NCBI GenBank assembly: GCA_041394245.1
Contig: JAWKIR010000003.1
Coordinates: 744,001 to 808,000 of the forward strand
From: Acidimicrobiales bacterium
GTDB taxonomy: Bacteria; Actinomycetota; Acidimicrobiia; Acidimicrobiales; Aldehydirespiratoraceae
Length of the DNA: 64,000 nucleotides
Direction of reading: 5' to 3'
Below the pieces are notes generated by a model that was given only the letters and a program-made list of their open reading frames with translations, was not told where the DNA came from and did not search any database. Below are positions 42,054 through 49,978 of this stretch, piece after piece (positions within the stretch are counted from its first letter, which is position 1; each line of letters starts with the position of its first letter). The translations under genes and the position numbers were made by a program.

Positions 42054-43343
42054 ATGCTCGACATCAAGCTGATCCGCGCCGATCCGGAGGCCGTCAAGGC
42101 GGCGATCGCACGTCGGGGCGAGTCGACGTCGGCGATCGACGACGTCGTCCGCCTCGACCAGCGGGTCCGCGCCATCGGTACCGAGCGCGACGACATCCGA
42201 GCCGAGGTGAAGCAGATCTCCAAGGAGGTCGGTGCCCTCCACAAGGCCGGGAAATCCGACGAGGCCGCCGCGCTCCAGACGAAGAGTCGCGACCTCGGTG
42301 ACCGCGAGAAGGAGCTGAGCGACGAGGCCGACGAGTTGGCTGCGTCCATTCGTTCGCTCCTGCTCAACGTGTCCAACATGCCGGCGCCCGACGCGCCCGA
42401 CGGTCTCACCGAAGACGACAATGTCGTGGTCCGGGTCGAGGACTACGACCCGGCCTCCTACGCCGACCACCAGCGGGTGCCCCACTGGGAGATCGGCGAA
42501 CAGCTGGGCATCCTCGATCCCGAGCGGGCCGTGCGCATGTCGGGATCCATGTTCGTCATGTACCGCGGCGCCGGAGCCCGCCTCCTGCGGGCCCTCATCT
42601 CCTATGGCCTCGACAGAAACCGCGACGCGTTCGAGGAGATCCGCCCGCCCACCGTCGTGAAGACCGAGACGATGGTCGGCACGGGTCATCTCCCGAAGTT
42701 CGCCGACGACGCCTACCACCTCGAACGCGACGACCTCTGGGCGATTCCGACCGCCGAGGTGCCGCTCACGTCGATGGTGGCCGGTGAGATCCTCGACGAG
42801 GCGGATCTGCCGCTGCGGTTGATGGCCCACACCTCGTGCTTCCGTCGTGAGGCGGGCTCGGCGGGGCGTGACACCCGGGGTCTGCTGCGGGTGCACGAGT
42901 TCGACAAGGTCGAGCTCTATGCCTTCTGCACGCCCGATCAGGCCCAGGACATGCACATGGAGATCCTGGCCCGGGCGGAGGACGCCATGCGCGATCTGGG
43001 TCTTGCCCATCGAGTGCTCGACCTCGCGTGTGGCGACATCAGCGGAGCCGGCGCACGAACCTTCGACATCGAGGTGTTCGCACCGGGCGCCGACCGCTGG
43101 CTCGAGGTCTCATCCGTGTCGTGGTGCACCGACTATCAGGCCCGGCGGGCCAACATCCGCTACCGCCCCGACGAGGAGAAGGGGACCCAATACGTCCACA
43201 GCCTCAACGGTACGGGCCTCGCCGTGCCGCGGGTCTGGGCTGCGATCGTCGAGACCTACCGCCAGGCCGACGGCTCGGTTCGCATGCCCGACGTGCTGCT
43301 CCCGTATCTGGGCGGCATGACGGAGATCCCGGCGCCGCTCTGA
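42054..43343 (+). CDS. serS: seryl-tRNA synthetase
   Basis: A 429-residue class II synthetase charging tRNA-Ser. The N-terminal antiparallel coiled coil (about 25-105) grips the tRNA long arm. Class II motifs are present: motif 1 region IRPPTVVKTETMVGTGHLPKF, motif 2 FRREAGSAGRDTRG, and motif 3 with NGTGLAVPR. Full length. The reading frame starts at the first Met (MLDIKLIR), the usual SerRS N-terminus, just past the TANNNT box. Confidence 0.97.
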   Translation: MLDIKLIRADPEAVKAAIARRGESTSAIDDVVRLDQRVRAIGTERDDIRAEVKQISKEVGALHKAGKSDEAAALQTKSRDLGDREKELSDEADELAASIRSLLLNVSNMPAPDAPDGLTEDDNVVVRVEDYDPASYADHQRVPHWEIGEQLGILDPERAVRMSGSMFVMYRGAGARLLRALISYGLDRNRDAFEEIRPPTVVKTETMVGTGHLPKFADDAYHLERDDLWAIPTAEVPLTSMVAGEILDEADLPLRLMAHTSCFRREAGSAGRDTRGLLRVHEFDKVELYAFCTPDQAQDMHMEILARAEDAMRDLGLAHRVLDLACGDISGAGARTFDIEVFAPGADRWLEVSSVSWCTDYQARRANIRYRPDEEKGTQYVHSLNGTGLAVPRVWAAIVETYRQADGSVRMPDVLLPYLGGMTEIPAPL

Positions 43344-43344
43344 G

Positions 43345-43989
43345 ATGGCGGGAACGGTCCGTCACCTTCCGCCGGTGCTGGCCGTCGACGCGCCCGAACC
43401 GAACCACCATGATCATCCGATGCGGGTCGTCACCAACGACATGGCCGCCGGCGAGGCCTTCGATTCCGAACACCGCGCCGCGGTGCAGGCGTTGTTCGAT
43501 TCGATGGCCGAAGGGTGGCACGCCCACGATGTGCCGGAGCGTCTGGTCGCACTCGAGGATGCGCTCGAACGTTGCGAGCTCCCCGAGGGGGTGCTCGTCG
43601 AGCTGGGCGCCGGCACGGGCATCGGCACCAGGGTCATCACCCGCTTCCGGCCGGTCCACGCCGCGATCGACCTGTCGGCCGGGATGCTCGCCCAGGCACC
43701 ACCGGATCTCGCGCCATGGACCCGCGCCGATGCGAGCCGTCTGCCGCTGGCCGACCGTTCGGTCGATGTGCTGGTCCTGCTCAACATGTTGCTGTTCCCC
43801 GCCGAGGTCGAACGGGTGCTGGCGCCGTCCGGCACGCTCGTCTGGGTGAACACCCTCGGTGAGGCGACGCCGATCCACCTCTCGGCCGAGGCCGTGGTCG
43901 ACGCGCTCCCCGGCCGGTGGTTCGCCGATGCATCTCGGGCCGGTGCGGGCACATGGTGCGTGGCTCGCCGGGCGGCCTCGCTCAGCTGA
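43345..43989 (+). CDS. SAM-dependent methyltransferase
   Basis: A 214-residue class I methyltransferase-like protein. The SAM motif VLVELGAGTGIGTRVI is near residues 84-98, followed by AAIDLSAGMLAQAP and DASRLPLADRSVDVLVLLN, the typical motifs of the Methyltransf_11 group. No substrate-specific domain is recognisable. The ATG lies 1 nt after the serS stop, so it is co-transcribed with serS. Its last 8 bp overlap the convergent crcB. Confidence 0.8.
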   Translation: MAGTVRHLPPVLAVDAPEPNHHDHPMRVVTNDMAAGEAFDSEHRAAVQALFDSMAEGWHAHDVPERLVALEDALERCELPEGVLVELGAGTGIGTRVITRFRPVHAAIDLSAGMLAQAPPDLAPWTRADASRLPLADRSVDVLVLLNMLLFPAEVERVLAPSGTLVWVNTLGEATPIHLSAEAVVDALPGRWFADASRAGAGTWCVARRAASLS

Positions 43990-44302
43990 GGGTCACGCCC
44001 ACCCACGCCAGGCCGATGCCGCCGACGATGGTTGCCGCCGCGTAGAGCAGCGCACGTCGGGGTCGGGTTCGGCCCAGCTCGAGGATCTCGATCACGAGCG
44101 TCGAAAACGTCGTGAGCGAACCGAGGGCTGCGATCCCGACGATCGTGGTGCTCGTCGCCGACGACCCGCTGAGCAGACCGAGCGCGAAGGCGCCGCCCAG
44201 GTTGGCAACGAGGGTTCCGGTGAGCGGGGGCAGCACGACCGAGAGCCGCCACCGGGCCAGCGTGCCGGCCGCCGCTGCACCCAGGAATGCCACGACGATC
44301 AC
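43982..44302 (-). CDS. crcB: fluoride channel CrcB/Fluc, second of a pair
   Basis: A 106-residue four-helix protein of the Fluc fluoride exporter family. It has the early Gly/Arg segment FLGAAAAGTLARWR, the pore Asn in NLGGAFALG and GSLTTFST, where the Thr-Thr-Phe-Ser break binds the central Na+. GTG start overlaps the stop of the other crcB by 4 nt. Paired Fluc genes usually encode two opposite-topology halves that form a heterodimer. Confidence 0.9.
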   Translation of the reverse strand: MIVVAFLGAAAAGTLARWRLSVVLPPLTGTLVANLGGAFALGLLSGSSATSTTIVGIAALGSLTTFSTLVIEILELGRTRPRRALLYAAATIVGGIGLAWVGVTLS

Positions 44303-44658
44303 GGGGTCCTCCGGCGGCCGCGCATGCCGAGCGAGCCGGCCCCGAGGCCGGCCACGAGACTGACGAGCAGCAAGAGCACCGCGTCGCCGGTCGCCCCGCG
44401 GTCGAGATCCCGTGCGATGTCGACGGCGAGCGTCGAGAAGGTCGTGAAGGCGCCACAGAAGCCGACTCCCGCGACGAGTCGCAGGTCGGGCCTTCCGCGA
44501 AGGAGACCGTGGGCGACCAGACCGAGCACGAACGCGCCGAGGCTGTTGACCGCGACGAGCGCCCACGCCGAACCGTCGGCGAGTTCGAGTGCGCCCCATC
44601 GCGCTGCGGCGCCGGCCATGCCGCCCAGAGCGACGAGGGTCGCCTTCGGTAGCTCCAC
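44299..44658 (-). CDS. crcB: fluoride channel CrcB/Fluc, first of a pair
   Basis: A 119-residue Fluc family member with GGMAGAAARWG, NSLGAFVLG and GFCGAFTTFST. GTG at 44658 was chosen over an upstream ATG: a TACGGT box lies exactly 6 nt before it, and the longer form would extend through the pdxH start. It is divergent from pdxH with only 22 bp between start codons. Confidence 0.9.
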   Translation of the reverse strand: MELPKATLVALGGMAGAAARWGALELADGSAWALVAVNSLGAFVLGLVAHGLLRGRPDLRLVAGVGFCGAFTTFSTLAVDIARDLDRGATGDAVLLLLVSLVAGLGAGSLGMRGRRRTP

Positions 44659-44664
44659 GGTCGC

Positions 44665-44674
44665 ACCGTAGGCT
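44665..44674. promoter_or_regulatory. back-to-back -10 boxes of crcB and pdxH sharing one TA
   Basis: ACCGTAGGCT contains TACGGT on the minus strand (6 nt before the crcB GTG) and TAGGCT on the plus strand (6 nt before the pdxH ATG). The two hexamers share the central TA. Confidence 0.6.
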
Positions 44675-44680
44675 GCGGCG

Positions 44681-45316
44681 ATGGACCTCGCAGCGATGCG
44701 CGAACAGTACGGCCTCATGGGTCTCGACGAGTCCGATCTCGCCGCGACGCCGATGGACCAGTTCGACGAGTGGTTTCGATCCTGGGTGTCGACGGAGCCC
44801 TACGACGCCAACCTCGCCACGGTGGCGACCGTCGACGCCGACGGTTGGCCGTCGTGTCGGGCGGTGCTGGTCAAGGGAGCCGACGAGCGAGGGTTCGTCT
44901 TCTTCACGAACCGCCATTCGGCGAAAGGGCGGGCCCTCGAAGTGGCCCCCCGGGCGGCCCTCACGTTCGTCTGGCGCGAGATCGAACGACAGGTCCGTGT
45001 GGTCGGCACGGTGGAGCACGTTGCCGACACCGAGTCCGACGACTACTTCGCGTCCCGGCCCCGGGGGGCCAGGATCGGGGCGTGGGCCAGCGACCAGTCG
45101 AGCGTGGTGGCGTCGCGGGCCGTTCTCGACGCACGCTTCGCAGAGATCGAACGCCGCTACCCCGGCGAGATTCCCCGTCCTCCCCACTGGGGCGGCTACC
45201 TGATCCGTCCTCTGGCGGTCGAGTTCTGGCAGGGGCGCCCCGATCGTCTCCACGATCGTCTCGAGTACCGATTGTCGGGCGACGGGAGTTGGATGGTCGT
45301 CCGTCTCGCTCCGTGA
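44681..45316 (+). CDS. pdxH: pyridoxamine/pyridoxine 5'-phosphate oxidase
   Basis: A 211-residue FMN enzyme making pyridoxal 5'-phosphate. Signatures are RAVLVKGADERGFVFFTNRHSAKG (FMN and PLP contacts begin at RAVLVK), RQVRVVGTVEHV, GAWASDQSSVV, and the C-terminal RLHDRLEYR. Length fits the family. No Shine-Dalgarno sequence; the TAGGCT box 6 nt upstream implies a leaderless mRNA. Confidence 0.93.
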   Translation: MDLAAMREQYGLMGLDESDLAATPMDQFDEWFRSWVSTEPYDANLATVATVDADGWPSCRAVLVKGADERGFVFFTNRHSAKGRALEVAPRAALTFVWREIERQVRVVGTVEHVADTESDDYFASRPRGARIGAWASDQSSVVASRAVLDARFAEIERRYPGEIPRPPHWGGYLIRPLAVEFWQGRPDRLHDRLEYRLSGDGSWMVVRLAP

Positions 45317-45320
45317 GCCT

Positions 45321-45938
45321 TCAGTGGGTCGGTGCAGGCGCCCAGGAGTCCACCGCGGCGCAGAGCACGTCGATCAGTTGATCGACCTGAGGCGCTCGAC
45401 CGGTTCCCTGCCAATCCGACCACTCCGCCTCTTCGCGATTCCACCGGGTCGTCGGCGGCAGCTCGATCTGCACGCCGGCCTGGGTGGGAAGGTTGACGGG
45501 ATTGGCGGGGTGCTGCCCGCGCAGGCCCCTGGGGATGTCGTCGAGTTCGTCGATGATCCCGAACCGCTCGTCGATCCCATCGCGCAGGTGGGCGCCCACG
45601 TGGGAGGCGAGGGCGCGATTGCGCCCGCCGAGGAGCAGGTCCCAGAAGCGGTCCTCGCGGCCGTAGCCGTGGATCGCGATGACGATGTCGACATGGTCGA
45701 CGAAACGGGCCAACGCGCTCGAGTGGGTCGGATCGAACGCCGTCGAGGGGATGTGTTGGCGCAGCGGTGGCGCCTGGACCACGGCGTAGAGCGACGCGTC
45801 GGTTCTCTCGGCGACCTCGGCGGCGATCACGTCGGTGCAGCGTTCGAGGTTGCCCCCGTGGAACGCCATGATGCCGAAGGAACTGCGGAGTTCGCAGATC
45901 TCGGTGACCTCAGGACGTGCGAGCAGGTCGCGCAACAT
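45321..45938 (-). CDS. poly-gamma-glutamate hydrolase-like protein (DUF867/YjqB type)
   Basis: A 205-residue protein resembling PghP/YjqB zinc-dependent gamma-polyglutamate hydrolases. The pattern GIMAFHGGNLERCTDVIAAE fits the family's His-Gly-Gly motif with nearby Glu, and later VDIVIAIHGYGR and QIELPP are consistent with the carboxypeptidase-like fold. A role in poly-gamma-glutamate breakdown here is not shown. Its ATG lies 29 bp inside the end of ccdA, so translation is coupled to ccdA; a later start is possible. Confidence 0.6.
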   Translation of the reverse strand: MLRDLLARPEVTEICELRSSFGIMAFHGGNLERCTDVIAAEVAERTDASLYAVVQAPPLRQHIPSTAFDPTHSSALARFVDHVDIVIAIHGYGREDRFWDLLLGGRNRALASHVGAHLRDGIDERFGIIDELDDIPRGLRGQHPANPVNLPTQAGVQIELPPTTRWNREEAEWSDWQGTGRAPQVDQLIDVLCAAVDSWAPAPTH

Positions 45939-47028
45939 GCTGCGGACGATACCGATTCACCCGCCGCACCACGATCCAACCGACCAGGCCGACGACCATC
46001 ATCTCGAGCGGGACGCCGCCGCGGCCCGGATCGGCGACCCAGTGGCCGATGCGTTCGGGCCAGCCGCCGAAGAACCGGACGAGCGGCAGGAGAATGAACT
46101 CACCGCCGTTGTAGATCTCGACGAGGAGATAGCCGACGACATAGGCCATCCCGACCGCCATCCGGGCCACGGCGTCGTCGAGGTCGTCTCGCCACGCGAC
46201 GACGAGCGCCCCGATGATGCCCAACAGCGAGATCAGCCCGATCCGCTCCGTGGTCGTCTCCTGGATCCACGAACTCGCCGCTTCCTGGAACTCGAGGAAG
46301 TGATCGACCAGCAGGTTTCCGGCGTCGAACTCGTTGTTGATCACGACCTGGTAGTCCCAGATGCCGTAGTCGATCATGTAGATGCCGGCGAGGACGAGGA
46401 GCACGCCCGAGATCCGGCCGATGTAGGGGAGCAGGCGTCGCATGTTCGTGGCGACATTGCTCTTGGCGAGGGCAAGGCTCATCGTGAGGAACGTGATGAC
46501 CACGCCCATGCCGATGGCGTAGGCGAGGAAGTTGCCGGTGCCGCGGGCGACGCCGTCCGACGAGAACGAGCTGCTCACGCCCGAGATGAAGATGCCGACG
46601 GTGCACGACAACGAGACCACTGCGTAGCTGACACCGAACATGAACACGGAACCGAGATTGCGGCTTCCCGTCCCCTTGTTCATCTTCGGGAGCCTGAGGT
46701 TGAGCTCCCGACCGAGCAGCATGCTGATGCCCAGCGGGATCAGGAGCACACCGATCGCGACGATCACATAGGGGACGTAGTCGGCGACGTCCCCCTGGTT
46801 GATCACGGTGGCGAAGAGGATCCCGAAGGTGCCGAACACGGCGACGAACCCCATCGTCATCACGAGGCCGACGACGAGGCCCCGGACGACGGTCGTCAGC
46901 CGTCGCTGATCGTGCTCCTTGCTCTCGATGCCGAGGAAGTACGAGAGGTACGCCGGCAGCATCGCGAATCCGCACGGGTTGAACGCGGCGAAGATCCCGA
47001 GACCGAAGGGCCAGGCGAACTCGCCCAT
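45910..47028 (-). CDS. ccdA: CcdA/DsbD-type thiol-disulfide transmembrane protein
   Basis: A 372-residue membrane protein that moves reducing equivalents across the membrane for cytochrome c maturation or envelope thiol reduction. Two Cys in membrane segments, NPCGFAMLPAYLSYF near residue 19 and VVSLSCTVGIFISG near 155, match the redox pair of CcdA. It is longer than minimal CcdA (about 230) because of an additional C-terminal three-helix region. GGAGA precedes the ATG at 47028. It is translationally coupled to a 25-codon upstream ORF (TGATG). The oxidase here contains a covalent cytochrome c, for which CcdA is a plausible helper. Confidence 0.85.
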   Translation of the reverse strand: MGEFAWPFGLGIFAAFNPCGFAMLPAYLSYFLGIESKEHDQRRLTTVVRGLVVGLVMTMGFVAVFGTFGILFATVINQGDVADYVPYVIVAIGVLLIPLGISMLLGRELNLRLPKMNKGTGSRNLGSVFMFGVSYAVVSLSCTVGIFISGVSSSFSSDGVARGTGNFLAYAIGMGVVITFLTMSLALAKSNVATNMRRLLPYIGRISGVLLVLAGIYMIDYGIWDYQVVINNEFDAGNLLVDHFLEFQEAASSWIQETTTERIGLISLLGIIGALVVAWRDDLDDAVARMAVGMAYVVGYLLVEIYNGGEFILLPLVRFFGGWPERIGHWVADPGRGGVPLEMMVVGLVGWIVVRRVNRYRPQHVARPARTS

Positions 47029-47105
47029 CAGCGGATCTCCCCGTCGCACAGGGTGAACAGGTCGAACAGGCTGCACAGGGTGGCGGCGGGATGGGGAAGG
47101 GTCAT
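47028..47105 (-). CDS. 25-residue ORF with two Cys, coupled to ccdA
   Basis: ATG at 47105 opens a 25-codon frame (begins MTLPHPAATLC, ends TLCDGEIR). GGAG lies 6 nt upstream. Its TGA overlaps the ccdA ATG by one base. Cys at 11 and 20 flank a hydrophobic SLFDLFTL. It may be a leader peptide tuning ccdA or a small membrane protein; conservation is untested. Confidence 0.45.
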   Translation of the reverse strand: MTLPHPAATLCSLFDLFTLCDGEIR

Positions 47106-47320
47106 GGGAACTCCACGAAAACGCTACCCGCACACTGCGGGTCGGCTGCGGTCGGCGGGGAAACCCGCTGACCGCCCCCGATGTTCCGATGACATGGCGC
47201 TGCCGGCGCAGTGCCGCTCCGATGAGAGGCCGGGGCTCGCTTCAGCCGTTGCCCGGGCCCGGGGGAGTCATGGAGTGCGACACCACGCCGGCATCACTGC
47301 CGCGTGGGGGAATGTGGTGG

Positions 47321-47689
47321 TCAGGCCGTCAGCCGCTCCGCGCGGTCGACGAGGTGGGCCGGGACGGGGATGACGGGCATCTGGTCCTCGGGGCGGGCGA
47401 CCTTCGGCGGCCGACCCCGACGGCGTTTGACCGTGAGCATCTTGCCGTTCATGAACAGCTGTCCGCCCCAGACCCCCCACGGCTCCCGCCGTTCGAGTGC
47501 CCCCTCGAGGCACGATGCGAGAACCGTGCACTCGGCGCAGACCTGCTTCGCGGCCGCGATCTCGCCGATGTCTTCACTGAAGAAGAGGTCCGCCGCGTTG
47601 TCGACCGAGCGGCAGGCCGCGCGGTCCTCCCACGTCTCGTCGAGGGTGAGTGGTCTGCCGGTGAGTTGTGTGTCGACGAGGAGTCCCAT
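47321..47689 (-). CDS. whiB: WhiB-family Fe-S transcription factor, WhiB7-like
   Basis: A 122-residue WhiB regulator. The four 4Fe-4S ligands are Cys26, Cys51, Cys54 and Cys60 (CAECTVLASC). EPWGVWGG at 69-76 and the following RRRGRPPK (about 89-96) give it the AT-hook arrangement of WhiB7, the mycobacterial activator of antibiotic resistance; ordinary WhiB proteins lack the RGRP hook. WhiB7 orthology is inferred from those motifs and from the attenuator-like leader. AAGGAG precedes the ATG at good distance. The 215 bp between it and the ccdA leader ORF hold nothing I recognise. Confidence 0.88.
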   Translation of the reverse strand: MGLLVDTQLTGRPLTLDETWEDRAACRSVDNAADLFFSEDIGEIAAAKQVCAECTVLASCLEGALERREPWGVWGGQLFMNGKMLTVKRRRGRPPKVARPEDQMPVIPVPAHLVDRAERLTA

Positions 47690-47786
47690 GACCTCGTCTC
47701 CTTCCCTGGTGGGTGTGTTGCTTGTTGTTCTTGTTCTGGTGTTGCTGGTTGCTGGTCTGACGTTTCGGTCGATGCCCGAAAAGCGG

Positions 47787-47811
47787 AAAAGCCGCCGGAT
47801 GTTCCGGCGGC
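47787..47811 (-). terminator. intrinsic terminator in the whiB leader
   Basis: Minus strand: perfect 9-bp stem GCCGCCGGA/TCCGGCGGC with a 3-nt loop, followed at once by TTTT, then TTTT again 5 nt later. It stands 98 nt before the whiB ATG and 38 nt after the upstream ORF stop, as expected for an attenuator. A second hairpin (GGGTGAC/GTCACCC, 47835-47854) overlaps the ORF stop. Confidence 0.8.
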
Positions 47812-47848
47812 CTCAGTGCTTCTCTCCCGTTTCTGGGTGACGGTGGTG

Positions 47849-48007
47849 TCACCCGGGAGAGGCTCCGGAGGGCCGCTGGTCGCCATACGGCTTCGTGGCA
47901 AATGCCCACGAGGTCGAGATGACGAGAGCCGTACGCACGTTCACGCGCGCACGAGCGGCGTCGGCGTTGTGGCCGTTCTGATGCTCGTTGCACATGAAGG
48001 TGTTCAT
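47849..48007 (-). CDS. 52-codon upstream ORF of whiB
   Basis: ATG at 48007 with AGGAG about 6 nt upstream opens a 52-codon frame starting MNTFMCNEHQNGHNADAA. It lies between the promoter and the terminator. Its sequence has no recognisable domain. By analogy with whiB7 leaders, ribosome speed in this ORF could decide whether the terminator forms. It could also be a real small protein with its own terminator. Confidence 0.55.
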   Translation of the reverse strand: MNTFMCNEHQNGHNADAARARVNVRTALVISTSWAFATKPYGDQRPSGASPG

Positions 48008-48045
48008 GACGACTCCTGTCGCGACCGGTCTCTCCGGCAGGGGAC

Positions 48046-48085
48046 ACGGTCGCGGACGATCGGGCGTCCGTCAACCGAATTAATT
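48046..48085 (-). promoter_or_regulatory. whiB promoter with AT-rich element next to the -35
   Basis: Minus strand, 5' to 3': AATTAATT (48078-48085), 3 bp, TTGACG as -35 (48069-48074), 17 bp, GACCGT as -10 (48046-48051). The AT-rich block is part of the palindrome CGAATTAATTCG. WhiB7 is known to need an AT-rich stretch a few bp upstream of the -35. Confidence 0.5.
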
Positions 48086-48119
48086 CGACTTTCTCGGATT
48101 TCCCTCCGATGCGGCCCGA

Positions 48120-48125
48120 TACGGT
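48120..48125 (+). promoter_or_regulatory. -10 box of leaderless thioesterase promoter
   Basis: TACGGT, 7 nt before the ATG at 48133. Confidence 0.5.
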
Positions 48126-48132
48126 GCGGCGC

Positions 48133-48906
48133 ATGGCCGAACCCGGTGCCGCAGAAATCACTCCGCGCCCGGCTCGGGGGCGGATCTTCACCACGGGGCG
48201 ACGCGTGCGTCTCGCCGACGTCGATCCCACCGGCCGCTGTCGCCTCGATGCGCTCGTCCGGCATCTCCAGGACGTCGCCCGCGATGATTCTGCCGACTCC
48301 AACCTGTCCGATCCGATGAACTGGGTCGTGCGGCGCACGATGCTCGAGGTCCTGCGACCACCGGTGTTCGAGGAGTGGCTCGACATCGCGACCTGGTGCA
48401 GTGGCTTCGGCGGTCGGTGGGCCGAGCGCCGCACCGAGATCCGCGGTGAACGAGGCGCCCACGTCGAGGGGTCGACCGTGTGGGTCTTCGTCGATGCCGC
48501 GACGGGTCGGCCGGCCAAGCTCCCGCCCGACTTCTTCGACATCTGGGGTGAGACGGCCGGTGATCGTCAGATCTCCGCCCGCAACTCCCTGCCCTCGGCC
48601 TGGCCCGACGATGTGATCGACGACGAGTGGCCGGTGCGCTTCGGCGACCTCGACGTCCTCGGCCATGTCAACAACGCGGCACAGTGGATGGCGGTCGAGG
48701 AGGCCCTGGAACGGTCGGGACAGACGAAGTTCCCGGTACGGGCCGAGCTCGAGCACGGGCCCGGGGTCGAGCCGCAGACCGATGTGCGCCTCGAGTGGCG
48801 ATCCGTCGACGGCGGCATCGACACCTGGCTCACCACCGACGGTGTCGCCGGCAGCGTGGCCCGGGTCCGTCCGCTGCGCGATGGGGCTACGCCGACGGAA
48901 GGCTGA
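48133..48906 (+). CDS. acyl-ACP/acyl-CoA thioesterase-like double hot-dog protein
   Basis: A 257-residue protein with two hot-dog halves. The first has RVRLADVDPTGRCRLDALVRHLQDVARDD, the second PVRFGDLDVLGHVNNAAQWMAVEEAL, where the Asp and the HVNN motif are typical of acyl-ACP thioesterases and 4-hydroxybenzoyl-CoA-type enzymes. WVVRRTMLEV and WCSGFGGRWAERR also match FatA-type proteins. Substrate chain length is not evident. The start is the ATG at 48133, with a TACGGT box and no Shine-Dalgarno sequence. The end overlaps the MBL gene by 20 bp. Confidence 0.75.
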   Translation: MAEPGAAEITPRPARGRIFTTGRRVRLADVDPTGRCRLDALVRHLQDVARDDSADSNLSDPMNWVVRRTMLEVLRPPVFEEWLDIATWCSGFGGRWAERRTEIRGERGAHVEGSTVWVFVDAATGRPAKLPPDFFDIWGETAGDRQISARNSLPSAWPDDVIDDEWPVRFGDLDVLGHVNNAAQWMAVEEALERSGQTKFPVRAELEHGPGVEPQTDVRLEWRSVDGGIDTWLTTDGVAGSVARVRPLRDGATPTEG

Positions 48907-49966
48907 AACGGAGCAGGCCGTCGGCATCGCGACGAGCGGTCGCCTCACCGATGACCCGGAGGTGTTCGAGATGGGCGTAGGTCTCGCTGGCCGCCATCTC
49001 GCCCCACGACCGCTCCTTGAAGAGGACCTTCATCCATGCGTCGACCGGCGCGTCGACATTGTCGTGCCGGGCGTCTCGGAGGAGCTGGAGCCGCTCGTCG
49101 TGGTGTTCACGGATGTGGGTGCACCGACCGGGAAGATCCTCGAACGGATGACCGTGGGCGGGGAGGGCACAGGTCAGGCCTTCGAGCGCGGCCACCTTGT
49201 CGAGCGAGCGGAAGAAGGTCGCCAGCGGATCGTCGACATCGGTGGAGCCGGCGATGTGTGGCGTGATGGTGGGCAGGACGTGGTCGCCGGACAGCAGCAC
49301 GCCCTCCTCGGGATCGAACAGGCAGAGATGGTCGGTGGTGTGTCCCGGCGTGTGGACGGCGAACCAGTCGCGGCCGGCGAGGCGGACGGGGTCGGTGTCG
49401 GCCACCCGAATCGTCGGCTCGGGGCCGCGGAACCGCTTGTGGCCACCCTGCCCCATCGTGATCCACCGACGGATCGCGTCGTCGGGTGGCGGCTCCCTCG
49501 TGGTACCCCAGGGCGTCGGCTCGAACGATGCGAACTTGCGCTTCCAGAGCTCGATCAGCTCCTCCTCGTCGGCATCGAGGAGATCCATGTCGAGGTCGTC
49601 GTTGGTCTCGGCCACCAGCGACCGGAACGATTCGTGGGTGAGGACGTCGGCCCCGGCCTCTTCGCTGAGCTGGTCGGCGCCCCCGAAGTGGTCGGGGTGG
49701 GAGTGCGTGACGATCGTGGTGTGGACCCGCTGGAGGGGAATTCCGGCGGTCTTCAGCCGGTCCATGAGCGCTGCCCACGACTCGGGACCCGGCAGACCCG
49801 GGTCGACGAGAGCAAACCCGCGCTCGTCTTCGAGGGCGTAGGTGTTGACGTGGCCGAGCCCCGGCATCGAGATCGGGAGCTGCAGGCGCAAGACGCCGGG
49901 CGCGACCTCGATCACTTCTTCGGAGGCCGGCTCCTGTTCCTGCTTCGTGTAGACGGGTTCGGGCAC
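48887..49966 (-). CDS. metallo-beta-lactamase-fold hydrolase
   Basis: A 359-residue MBL-fold protein. The zinc motif THSHPDHFGG (HxHxDH) is at about residues 88-97, followed by HTPGHTTDHLCLF and GDHVLP, then a C-terminal His in PAHGHPF. The extra C-terminal helical region (about 290-359) resembles the LACTB2/glyoxalase-II-like group. The substrate is unknown. GTG start, with a TAGGGT box on the minus strand exactly 6 nt upstream. Convergent overlap of 20 bp with the thioesterase gene. Confidence 0.85.
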   Translation of the reverse strand: MPEPVYTKQEQEPASEEVIEVAPGVLRLQLPISMPGLGHVNTYALEDERGFALVDPGLPGPESWAALMDRLKTAGIPLQRVHTTIVTHSHPDHFGGADQLSEEAGADVLTHESFRSLVAETNDDLDMDLLDADEEELIELWKRKFASFEPTPWGTTREPPPDDAIRRWITMGQGGHKRFRGPEPTIRVADTDPVRLAGRDWFAVHTPGHTTDHLCLFDPEEGVLLSGDHVLPTITPHIAGSTDVDDPLATFFRSLDKVAALEGLTCALPAHGHPFEDLPGRCTHIREHHDERLQLLRDARHDNVDAPVDAWMKVLFKERSWGEMAASETYAHLEHLRVIGEATARRDADGLLRFSLPSA

Positions 49967-49972
49967 CCCGGC

Positions 49973-49978
49973 ACCCTA
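49973..49978 (-). promoter_or_regulatory. -10 box of leaderless MBL-protein promoter
   Basis: TAGGGT on the minus strand, 6 nt before the GTG at 49966. It overlaps the end of orn. Confidence 0.45.
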
